From NCBI GenBank assembly GCA_016880695.1, contig JAEHCY010000338.1:1-5189 (forward strand): 5,189 nt of DNA. Direction: 5' to 3'. Every line of letters begins with the position of its first letter. Within the stretch, counting starts at the first letter, position 1. Under the pieces are notes generated by a model. That model was given only the letters and a program-made list of their open reading frames with translations. It was not told the DNA's origin and did no database searches. Both the position numbers and the translations under genes were made by a program. This DNA is from Chromatiaceae bacterium (GTDB lineage Bacteria; Pseudomonadota; Gammaproteobacteria; Chromatiales; Chromatiaceae). This document shows positions 1 through 4,801 of this stretch, piece after piece.

Positions 1-770
1 GCGACTGGCTTGATCTTTCGGTCCGAGACGACGGCCGGGTCCTGCGGCAGAGCGATCTGCCTGGGGTTGCCCCGGAACAGGATCTGGTGGTTCGTGCCGC
101 CCGTCTTCTGCAGCGACATACCGCGTGTCGCAGAGGGGCCGATATCTCGGTGCACAAGCGCCTTCCCCTGGGCGGGGGGCTTGGCGGTGGCAGCTCGGAT
201 GCCGCGACCACTCTGGTGGCACTCAATCACCTCTGGGGCACTGGCCTGTCGGAGGATGAGCTCGCGGAGCTGGGGCTCGGGCTCGGCGCCGACGTCCCGG
301 TGTTCATCCGGGGTAGGGCGGCCTGGGCGGAAGGGGTTGGCGAGCGGCTGCGGTTCGTCGATCTGCCGGAGCCCTGGTATCTGGTGCTGGTACCCCCCTG
401 CCAGGTGAGCACCGCCGCCGTCTTCAATGATCCTGAATTGACACGAAATTCCCCGCGGACGACAATAGCCGACTTTCTTGCGGGAGCAAGCGGAAACGCT
501 TGCGAGCCTGTGGTGCGGTGCCGGCACCCGGAGGTTTCTGAGGCCCTCGAGTGGCTGCAGCAATATCAGCCGGCGCGGTTGACGGGCACGGGGGCCTGCG
601 TGTTCGCGGCGTTCGAGACCGAGACCGCGGCGGACGCCCTCTCGCGCCAGGTTCCGGCTCGGATCTCGGCCTTCGTTGCCCGCGGGCTGAACCGTTCGCC
701 GCTTCGCGGGCGGATCGCGGTCGAAAACCCTTATTGGGGCGTCGCCAAGCGGGAAGGCACTGGGTTTTGA
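1..770 (+). CDS. ispE: 4-diphosphocytidyl-2-C-methyl-D-erythritol kinase (IspE), 5' end outside the window
   Basis: IspE is a cytoplasmic GHMP-family kinase. It phosphorylates the 2-hydroxyl of CDP-methylerythritol with ATP in the MEP pathway to isopentenyl diphosphate. The frame is open from base 3. The first visible residues, DWLDLSVRDDG, align with E. coli IspE from about Asp39, so roughly 38 residues are missing, including the catalytic Lys10 region. The glycine-rich ATP loop LPLGGGLGGGSSDAA lies near bases 162-206. The Asp of LGADVPVF (codon 291-293) matches the catalytic Asp141 of E. coli. The third GHMP motif, LTGTGACVF, begins at 579. Compared with E. coli the C-terminus is about 16 residues longer, and its last 11 codons plus the stop (768-770) lie inside the tRNA-Gln gene. 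The identity is very secure. The unusual part is the 36-base overlap with the tRNA. Confidence 0.97.
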   Translation, partial: DWLDLSVRDDGRVLRQSDLPGVAPEQDLVVRAARLLQRHTACRRGADISVHKRLPLGGGLGGGSSDAATTLVALNHLWGTGLSEDELAELGLGLGADVPVFIRGRAAWAEGVGERLRFVDLPEPWYLVLVPPCQVSTAAVFNDPELTRNSPRTTIADFLAGASGNACEPVVRCRHPEVSEALEWLQQYQPARLTGTGACVFAAFETETAADALSRQVPARISAFVARGLNRSPLRGRIAVENPYWGVAKREGTGF

Positions 771-806
771 TCCCAGCATTCCCAGGTTCGAATCCTGGCG
801 CCCCAG
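735..806 (+). tRNA. tRNA-Gln, anticodon UUG
   Basis: A complete 72-base cloverleaf can be folded by hand. The 7-bp acceptor stem pairs 735-741 with 799-805. The D arm stem is 744-746 with 756-758. The 5-bp anticodon stem is 760-764 with 772-776, around loop TTTTGAT. The variable region is 777-781. The 5-bp T stem is 782-786 with 794-798, around TTCGAAT. The anticodon at 767-769 is TTG, which reads CAA and, by wobble, CAG. The U-A first acceptor pair and the G discriminator at 806 match bacterial tRNA-Gln, and the whole gene closely resembles E. coli tRNA-Gln. The bases after the discriminator are TCA, so the CCA tail is not encoded and must be added by nucleotidyltransferase. The position between ispE and prs is the one known from Pseudomonas. 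Confidence 0.97.
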
Positions 807-833
807 TCATCCATCGGGTCGTTGTCAGCACTA

Positions 834-840
834 GAGGAAA
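834..840 (+). promoter_or_regulatory. Ribosome binding site of prs
   Basis: GAGGAAA ends six bases before the GTG at 847. It supports this GTG as the prs start rather than the in-frame ATG codons at 862 and 865, which lie too far downstream of it. Confidence 0.75.
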
Positions 841-846
841 GCGGTC

Positions 847-1800
847 GTGTCTGCCAGCAACATGATGGTGTTCTCCGGGAACGCCAACCCGGAACTGTCG
901 GCGGAGATCGCGGGCTACCTCAATCTGGCGTTGGGCAAGGCCGTCGTTGGCCACTTCAGCGACGGCGAGGTGCAGGCCGAGATCCAGGAGAACGTCCGCG
1001 GCCGGGACGTGTTCGTGGTCCAGGCCACCTCGGCGCCGACCAATGACCACCTCATGGAGTTGCTGGTGATGATCGATGCCCTGCGCTGGGCATCGGCCCA
1101 GCGGATCACGGCGGTCATCCCCTACTTCGGCTATGCGCGCCAGGATCGGCGGCCGCGCTCGGCGCGAGTGCCCATCACCGCGCGGCTGGTGGCCAAGATG
1201 GTGGGCATCGCCGGGGCGCATCGGGTGCTCACCGTGGATCTGCATGCCGACCAGATCCAAGGCTTCTTCGACATCCCGGTGGACAACGTCTATGCCTCCC
1301 CGATTCTGCTCGGGGATGTGTGGCGGCAGAAATATCCCCGGCTGATCGTGGTGTCCCCCGACGTCGGCGGGGTGGTGCGGGCCCGCGCCCTGGCCAAGCG
1401 TCTCGACGGCGCGGAGCTGGCGATCATCGACAAGCGCCGGCCGCGGCCCAACGAGGCCAAGGTGATGAACATCATCGGTGACGTCGAGGGGCGCAGTTGC
1501 GTCCTGATCGACGACCTGGTGGACACCGCCGGGACCCTGTGTCAGGCGGCGGCGGCGCTGAAGGCGCACGGTGCCGCCCTGGTGGTGGCCTACTGCACCC
1601 ATGCGGTGCTCTCGGGGAGCGCGGTGGAGCGGATCGAGCGCTCGGTCCTCGACGAGCTGGTGGTGACCAACACCATCCGCCTGCGCGAGGATGCGTTCGC
1701 CTGCGGCAAGATTCGGCAGTTGAGCATTGGCGAGCTGCTCGCGGAGACCCTGCGCCGGGTGGCGGCGGAGGAATCGGTGAGCTCGCTGTTCATGGACTGA
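847..1800 (+). CDS. prs: Ribose-phosphate pyrophosphokinase (PRPP synthetase)
   Basis: Prs transfers the pyrophosphate group of ATP to ribose 5-phosphate to make PRPP, the precursor for purines, pyrimidines, NAD, histidine and tryptophan. It is a soluble cytoplasmic enzyme, a hexamer in characterised class I members. The 317 residues match the usual length (E. coli 315). Visible signatures are FSDGEVQ and NVRGRD near the N-terminus, and [10 protein letters not shown] in the ATP-binding region. The metal and substrate segment DLHADQIQG covers residues 131-139, with His133 matching the conserved E. coli active-site His. The flexible-loop KRR is at 196-198, and the PRPP-binding loop [13 protein letters not shown] is at 219-231. 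The start is GTG, supported by GAGGAAA six bases upstream. The gene lies 40 bases after the tRNA with no terminator between, so it is probably in the ispE transcript. No residue expected to be essential appears missing. Confidence 0.98.
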   Translation: MSASNMMVFSGNANPELSAEIAGYLNLALGKAVVGHFSDGEVQAEIQENVRGRDVFVVQATSAPTNDHLMELLVMIDALRWASAQRITAVIPYFGYARQDRRPRSARVPITARLVAKMVGIAGAHRVLTVDLHADQIQGFFDIPVDNVYASPILLGDVWRQKYPRLIVVSPDVGGVVRARALAKRLDGAELAIIDKRRPRPNEAKVMNIIGDVEGRSCVLIDDLVDTAGTLCQAAAALKAHGAALVVAYCTHAVLSGSAVERIERSVLDELVVTNTIRLREDAFACGKIRQLSIGELLAETLRRVAAEESVSSLFMD

Positions 1801-1802
1801 GC

Positions 1803-1913
1803 GGTTGCGAATGAAGTGGCGCCCCCGCCCCTTTCAGGGGTGAGGGGGGAAGTCAGTATCCGATATCCCTTGGCCTGGGCCGTTCCCGGAGGGAGAGGGG
1901 CTTCTTCGCAACC
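1803..1913 (+). repeat. Intergenic element bounded by an inverted repeat (MITE/REP-like, or extended stem-loop)
   Basis: GGTTGCGAATGAAG at 1803-1816 is the reverse complement of CTTCTTCGCAACC at 1901-1913 apart from one bulged T at 1812, giving 13 paired bases, nine of them contiguous at the outer ends. The interior contains a G/C-only hairpin (about 1822-1846), a GGCCTGGGCC palindrome (1872-1881) and a TCCCGGAGGGA hairpin (1884-1894) running into GAGGGG. C-rich 1821-1831 can also pair with G-rich 1891-1900 as a continuation of the outer stem. The element begins two bases after the prs stop. It is either a non-autonomous repeat of the kind spread between genes in proteobacteria or a long transcript-end structure. 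Copy number in the genome would decide, and I cannot see it. Confidence 0.55.
1822..1846 (+). terminator. GC-rich hairpin after prs, possible transcript-end structure without a T tract
   Basis: CCCCT at 1828-1832 pairs with AGGGG at 1836-1840 around a TTC loop. The stem continues through a G-T pair and further C-G pairs with one C-A mismatch into the G run at 1844-1846 and beyond. It sits 21 bases after the prs stop codon. No run of T follows, so it is not a standard intrinsic terminator. It may protect the prs mRNA end, be part of the larger inverted-repeat element, or terminate only weakly. Confidence 0.35.
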
Positions 1914-2018
1914 TCGAAACACGAACTAGGCAGTTGGAAGGGGCTCGGCTTCGGCCGATGCCATCGGTTTACGCCTGATCCCTGGTCGCGGGGAATCGGG
2001 CCTTGATGAGGTAAGACA
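1914..2018 (+). promoter_or_regulatory. Probable rplY leader with competing hairpins
   Basis: GGCTCGGC (1942-1949), a C(TTCG)G tetraloop and the complementary arm ending at 1962 form an 8-bp stem with one bulged T at 1959. Its 3' arm also belongs to a second hairpin, CCGAT (1955-1959) with ATCGG (1963-1967), so the two cannot form together. A third small stem pairs GATCCC (1977-1982) with GGGAATC (1991-1997). I found no convincing -35/-10 pair, so whether a promoter lies here is open. In E. coli and relatives L25 is reported to repress its own synthesis through its mRNA leader. A similar role here is inference only. Confidence 0.35.
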
Positions 2019-2030
2019 GAGGAGACCGTT

Positions 2031-2636
2031 ATGAGCATGAGCTTTGATCTGATTGGGGAGTCCCGCAGCGATAAGGGGAAAGGTGCGAGCCGCCGCCTGC
2101 GTCGCGCGGGTAGGGTCCCGGCGATCGTCTACGGCGGCAAGAAGGCGCCGGTGATGGTCACCCTTCCGCACACGCAGTTGAGCCTGCAGATGGAGAACCC
2201 GGCGTTCTACTCCCACATTCTCAACCTGAGGGTGGGCGCCGATTCCGAGCAGGTGGTGCTGAAGGATGTACAGCGTCACCCCTCGAAACCCTATATCCAG
2301 CACATCGATCTCCTGCGCATCCGCGCGGACGAGAAGATCCGCATGACCGTGGCGGTCGTCTTCCTCAACGAGGAGACCGCCAAGGGTGTGAAGATGGGCG
2401 GTGCGGTGTTGGGACATATCACCGAGGTGGAAATCGACTGCCTGCCTGGGGATCTGCCCGAGTTCATCGGCGTCGACCTGGCCAACCTCAATATTGGCGA
2501 GACCGTGCATCTCTCGGAGATCGCCTTGCCCGCCGGGGTGGAATTGGCCCACCTCCCGGACCCCGATTTGCCGGTGGTCAGCATCGAGGAGATCCGTGGG
2601 GGCGAGGGAGAGGCCGAAGGCGGCAAGGAAGACTAG
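2031..2636 (+). CDS. rplY: 50S ribosomal protein L25, long CTC/TL5 type
   Basis: L25 binds 5S rRNA in the central protuberance of the large ribosomal subunit. The 201-residue product is about twice the 94 residues of E. coli L25. It has the two-domain layout of Thermus TL5 and Bacillus CTC: a 5S-binding N-terminal beta-barrel (about 4-97) and a C-terminal beta domain (about 98-190). Visible signatures are GKGASRRLRRAGRVPAIVYG (16-35) and KDVQRHPSKPYIQHID (78-93), both typical of the N-terminal domain. The protein ends in a flexible glycine- and glutamate-rich tail (190-201). GAGGAG at 2019-2024 lies six bases before the ATG at 2031. A second in-frame ATG at 2037 is further from this site and less likely. 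pth follows 75 bases on, as in Pseudomonas. Confidence 0.96.
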   Translation: MSMSFDLIGESRSDKGKGASRRLRRAGRVPAIVYGGKKAPVMVTLPHTQLSLQMENPAFYSHILNLRVGADSEQVVLKDVQRHPSKPYIQHIDLLRIRADEKIRMTVAVVFLNEETAKGVKMGGAVLGHITEVEIDCLPGDLPEFIGVDLANLNIGETVHLSEIALPAGVELAHLPDPDLPVVSIEEIRGGEGEAEGGKED

Positions 2637-2666
2637 TCGAGCCTATCGACTGAGATCCGCAGGCCG

Positions 2667-2704
2667 GGCGGCCCTCGGGCCGCCGCCGGCCAGGCACCCT
2701 GGCC
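2667..2704 (+). other. Two tandem strong hairpins in the rplY-pth spacer
   Basis: GGCGGCC (2667-2673) pairs with GGCCGCC (2678-2684) around a four-base loop. Three bases later GGCCAGG (2688-2694) pairs perfectly with CCTGGCC (2698-2704) around CAC. No T tract follows either one, so they do not look like intrinsic terminators. The second hairpin ends seven bases before the pth start codon, where a ribosome binding site should be. Confidence 0.6.
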
Positions 2705-2711
2705 CTCGATC

Positions 2712-3296
2712 GTGGCGGACGTTCCCCTCAGGCTGGTGGTGGGGCTGGGTAACCCCGGGCCCGAGTACGCGACCACCCGACACAATGTGGGCTTCTGGTT
2801 CGCCGACCGAATCGCGGCCGATCGGGGCGCGGTATTCCGCCATGAGGGCAAGTTCCTCGGCATGGCCTGTCGGGTCCTGATCGGGGGGGCGGAGCTGCGC
2901 CTGTTCAAGCCCCTGACCTTCATGAACCGAAGCGGGCAGGCGGTCTCGAGCGTCAGCCGCTACTTCCAGGTGCCGCCCGAGGCGATGCTCGTGGTGCACG
3001 ACGAGCTGGATTTGCCCCCCGGGGAGGTCCGCTTGAAGTGGGGGGGCGGGCACGCCGGTCACAACGGCCTCAGAGACATCATCGCCGCCCTTGGCAGCAC
3101 CGAATTCTGGCGCTTGCGGGTCGGCATCGGCCATCCCGGGGAACGCAACCGCGTGGTAGACTACGTGCTCAGCCGTGCCTCCCGGGCAGACGAAGAGGGC
3201 ATCCTCGGCGCCCTTGAGGCGGCTGAGGGTTGTTTGCCAGAGGTGGTAAGGGGCGAGTATCAGCAGGCGATGCACCGGCTACACAGCGCGCGCTGA
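2712..3296 (+). CDS. pth: Peptidyl-tRNA hydrolase
   Basis: Pth cleaves the ester bond of peptidyl-tRNAs released prematurely from ribosomes, recycling tRNA in the cytoplasm. It is essential in E. coli. The 194 residues match the family (E. coli 194). The catalytic residues are all present: His24 in TTRHNVG (E. coli His20), Asn14 in GLGNPG (Asn10), Asn72 in FMNRSG (Asn68), Asp97 in HDELDLPPG (Asp93) and Asn118 in GHNGLRD (Asn114). The substrate-loop signature KWGGGHAGHNGL is intact. The start is taken as GTG at 2712, because alignment to E. coli begins there and no ATG, GTG or TTG lies between it and the in-frame stop at 2634. No Shine-Dalgarno sequence is visible, and a 7-bp hairpin occupies that position. 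Pairing with rplY agrees with a translation-maintenance operon. Confidence 0.97.
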   Translation: MADVPLRLVVGLGNPGPEYATTRHNVGFWFADRIAADRGAVFRHEGKFLGMACRVLIGGAELRLFKPLTFMNRSGQAVSSVSRYFQVPPEAMLVVHDELDLPPGEVRLKWGGGHAGHNGLRDIIAALGSTEFWRLRVGIGHPGERNRVVDYVLSRASRADEEGILGALEAAEGCLPEVVRGEYQQAMHRLHSAR

Positions 3297-3313
3297 GGCT
3301 CTTGTTGTATACG

Positions 3314-3341
3314 GGCGGCTGCCGGTGTCACCCGCCTTTTT
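3314..3341 (+). terminator. Rho-independent terminator of the rplY-pth unit
   Basis: GGCGG (3314-3318) pairs with CCGCC (3332-3336), with a further possible small stem GGT/ACC inside the loop, followed directly by five T (3337-3341). It lies 17 bases after the pth stop. The stem is short and the loop large, so efficiency is uncertain, but the position and T tract fit. Confidence 0.6.
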
Positions 3342-3355
3342 CAATTGAGATTTGG

Positions 3356-3363
3356 GGAGGAAA
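3356..3363 (+). promoter_or_regulatory. Ribosome binding site of the FadL-like gene
   Basis: GGAGGAAA ends five bases before the ATG at 3369. It lies downstream of the in-frame TTG at 3345, which therefore cannot be the start. A signal peptide beginning MKSK at 3369 agrees. Confidence 0.85.
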
Positions 3364-3368
3364 GCCTG

Positions 3369-4646
3369 ATGAAATCCAAACTTCTGCTGGCGGGTGCCAG
3401 CGCCGCCCTGTTGGCGCCCAGCGCCTGGGCCACCAACGGTTATCTGGCCCTTGGCTACGGAGCGGTCTCGGTTGGCCAGGGTGGCACCTGCGTGGCCATC
3501 AGCGACAGCGCCATGTGCGCGGCCAGCAATCCTGCGACCCTCTCGGGTGCGGGCAATCGCTGGGAGGTCGGTCTTGACCTGTTCATGCCCGATCGCGGCT
3601 TCAAGGCCAACAACGACGCCCAGACCCCCCCGTACCCTTCCATTACGCCCGGCAAGTACGAGAGCGAGAACAATATCTTCTTCATCCCGAACTTCGCCTA
3701 TAGCCGCAAGCTCGACGAAACCACCACGGTGGGTGTCATCGTCGGCGGTCAGGGCGGGATGAACGTGGAGTATGACAGCGCGGTATTCCGTAATTTCAAC
3801 AACCCCGGGGGCGTGGCCAGCTCCCCCACATCCATGGACCTCGCGCAACTGTTCGTCGGCCTTGATTATGCCAAGCGCATCGATGACCAGCACACCCTGG
3901 CGGTGATGCCGGTGTTTGCCGTCCAGTACCTGGAAGCCAAGGGACTGCAGCCCTTCCAGCCCTGGTCCAACCACCCCGACAAGGTCACCAACAACGGCAA
4001 GGACTGGTCGGTCGGCGGTGGCGTGCGCCTCGGCTGGCTCTGGGACGTCAATAAGGAGCTCAAGATCGGCGCCTCCTATCAGACCAAGCTGTGGATGACG
4101 CGATTTGAAGACTACGAGGGGCTGCTGGCGGAGGATGGCGACTTCGATGTGCCACCGATGCTCGAGCTGGGCTTCTCCTACCGGTTCCATCCCCAGTGGC
4201 GCTTCGCGTTCAACTATCAGTGGATCGGGTATAGCCAGGTGGACTCGGTACACAACGCGGCCGACCTCGTCTTCCCGCTGCCGCCGCAACCGGTTCTCGG
4301 CACCGACAACGGCCTGGGATTCGGGTGGGACAACGTGAACGTGTTCAAGTTCGGGCTCATCTGGGACTACCAGCCGGACCTGACCTTCCGCGCCGGCTAC
4401 AGCTATGCCACCGACACCTTTGACGACACTCAGGCCCTGTTCAATATCCTGGCGCCGGCGGTGGTCAAGTCGCACTTCACCCTGGGCGTGGGCAAGAAGG
4501 TGTCGCCGGAGAGTGAGGTGAACCTGGCGCTGATGTACGCACCCGAGAATAAGGTGCACGGTACCAACCCCAACACCGGGCCCCAGACCGGCTATCTGTA
4601 CATGGATCAGTGGCAGGTTGGGCTCTCCTGGACCGCTAAGTTCTAA
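3369..4646 (+). CDS. Outer membrane transport protein, FadL/OmpP1/TodX family
   Basis: This is a beta-barrel channel for hydrophobic compounds. Characterised relatives take up long-chain fatty acids (FadL) or aromatic hydrocarbons (TodX, XylN, TbuX). The 425-residue precursor starts with a Sec signal peptide: MKSK, a hydrophobic core, and probable cleavage after Ala21 in PSAWA. The mature N-terminus TNGYLALGYG is typical of the family. The hatch region carries the family's NPA motif (54-56). The rest alternates short amphipathic strands with polar loops, for example GVRLGWLWDV, LELGFSYRF, VFKFGLIWDY and LTFRAGYSY. It ends in WTAKF, the terminal Phe used for barrel assembly. Cys41 and Cys50 flank the hatch segment and could form a disulfide. 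The gene appears monocistronic, between hairpins at 3314-3341 and 4656-4685. The substrate cannot be told from the sequence. Confidence 0.92.
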   Translation: MKSKLLLAGASAALLAPSAWATNGYLALGYGAVSVGQGGTCVAISDSAMCAASNPATLSGAGNRWEVGLDLFMPDRGFKANNDAQTPPYPSITPGKYESENNIFFIPNFAYSRKLDETTTVGVIVGGQGGMNVEYDSAVFRNFNNPGGVASSPTSMDLAQLFVGLDYAKRIDDQHTLAVMPVFAVQYLEAKGLQPFQPWSNHPDKVTNNGKDWSVGGGVRLGWLWDVNKELKIGASYQTKLWMTRFEDYEGLLAEDGDFDVPPMLELGFSYRFHPQWRFAFNYQWIGYSQVDSVHNAADLVFPLPPQPVLGTDNGLGFGWDNVNVFKFGLIWDYQPDLTFRAGYSYATDTFDDTQALFNILAPAVVKSHFTLGVGKKVSPESEVNLALMYAPENKVHGTNPNTGPQTGYLYMDQWQVGLSWTAKF

Positions 4647-4655
4647 GCCCCACCG

Positions 4656-4685
4656 GCACCGTCCCGGCGTCGGCCGGGACGGTGC
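4656..4685 (+). terminator. Perfect 13-bp hairpin ending the FadL-like gene
   Basis: GCACCGTCCCGGC (4656-4668) pairs perfectly with GCCGGGACGGTGC (4673-4685) around GTCG, ten bases after the stop codon. Position and stability suggest a transcript terminator or 3'-end stabiliser. There is no T tract, so it may act with Rho or only as an end block. Confidence 0.6.
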
Positions 4686-4722
4686 GCCGCGCGGTGCGAA
4701 TGCACGCTCGCCGCAATCGATC

Positions 4723-4736
4723 TTGATCTACCTCAA
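4723..4736 (+). promoter_or_regulatory. FNR/ANR-type binding site
   Basis: TTGATCTACCTCAA matches the consensus TTGAT-N4-ATCAA at nine of ten positions; only the A of the second half is replaced (C at 4732). Regulators of the FNR/ANR/DNR group activate genes under low oxygen or in response to nitric oxide. It lies 65 bases upstream of the next start codon, and its spacing to a -10 sequence is that of a class II site. Confidence 0.7.
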
Positions 4737-4758
4737 CCGCCTCTCGTGCCGTTTCCCG

Positions 4759-4764
4759 GATGAT
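4759..4764 (+). promoter_or_regulatory. Probable -10 element of an FNR-dependent promoter
   Basis: GATGAT matches TATAAT at four of six positions, including the important A at position 2 and the final T. Exactly 22 bases separate it from the FNR-like box, so with transcription starting near 4771 the box would be centred at -41.5, the class II arrangement. No good -35 hexamer is needed or seen, as expected for an activator-dependent promoter. The leader would be about 31 bases. Confidence 0.5.
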
Positions 4765-4790
4765 GGGTGGTGCCTGCGTGGAGTAGGCTT

Positions 4791-4796
4791 GGGAGG
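4791..4796 (+). promoter_or_regulatory. Ribosome binding site of the downstream unknown gene
   Basis: GGGAGG ends five bases before the ATG at 4802, a strong site that fixes this start. Confidence 0.8.
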
Positions 4797-4801
4797 CTGA
4801 G

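Noticed and set aside
424..1602. Long open frame (392 codons) on the minus strand opposite ispE, tRNA and prs
   Set aside because: It lies opposite well-identified genes and a tRNA. Long antisense frames are expected at this GC content because third-position G/C removes stops on the other strand. The translation resembles no protein family.
1934..1962. TTGGAA as a -35 box for rplY
   Set aside because: No -10-like hexamer occurs at the right distance, and the region is taken up by a GC hairpin.
3234..3263. TTGCCA with TATCAG about 18 bases later, inside the end of pth, as a promoter for the FadL-like gene
   Set aside because: The -10 match is poor, and the terminator at 3314-3341 lies between it and the gene.
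3341..3348. TCAATTGA palindrome before the FadL-like gene as an operator
   Set aside because: Eight bases is too short to support a specific regulator, it matches no motif I can name, and part of it overlaps the terminator tail.
3345..3368. Upstream in-frame TTG as a start of the FadL-like protein
   Set aside because: The ribosome binding site lies after this TTG, and the extra eight residues would place an acidic stretch before the signal peptide.
3279..4559. Long open frame (426 codons) on the minus strand opposite the FadL-like gene
   Set aside because: It is the mirror of a clear outer membrane protein with signal peptide and ribosome binding site. The antisense translation has no recognisable domain and is a GC-bias shadow.
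4656..4685. Perfect inverted repeat as a transposon end or attachment site
   Set aside because: The two arms are adjacent with a four-base loop directly after a stop codon, which is the layout of a transcript-end hairpin. No transposase or target duplication is visible.
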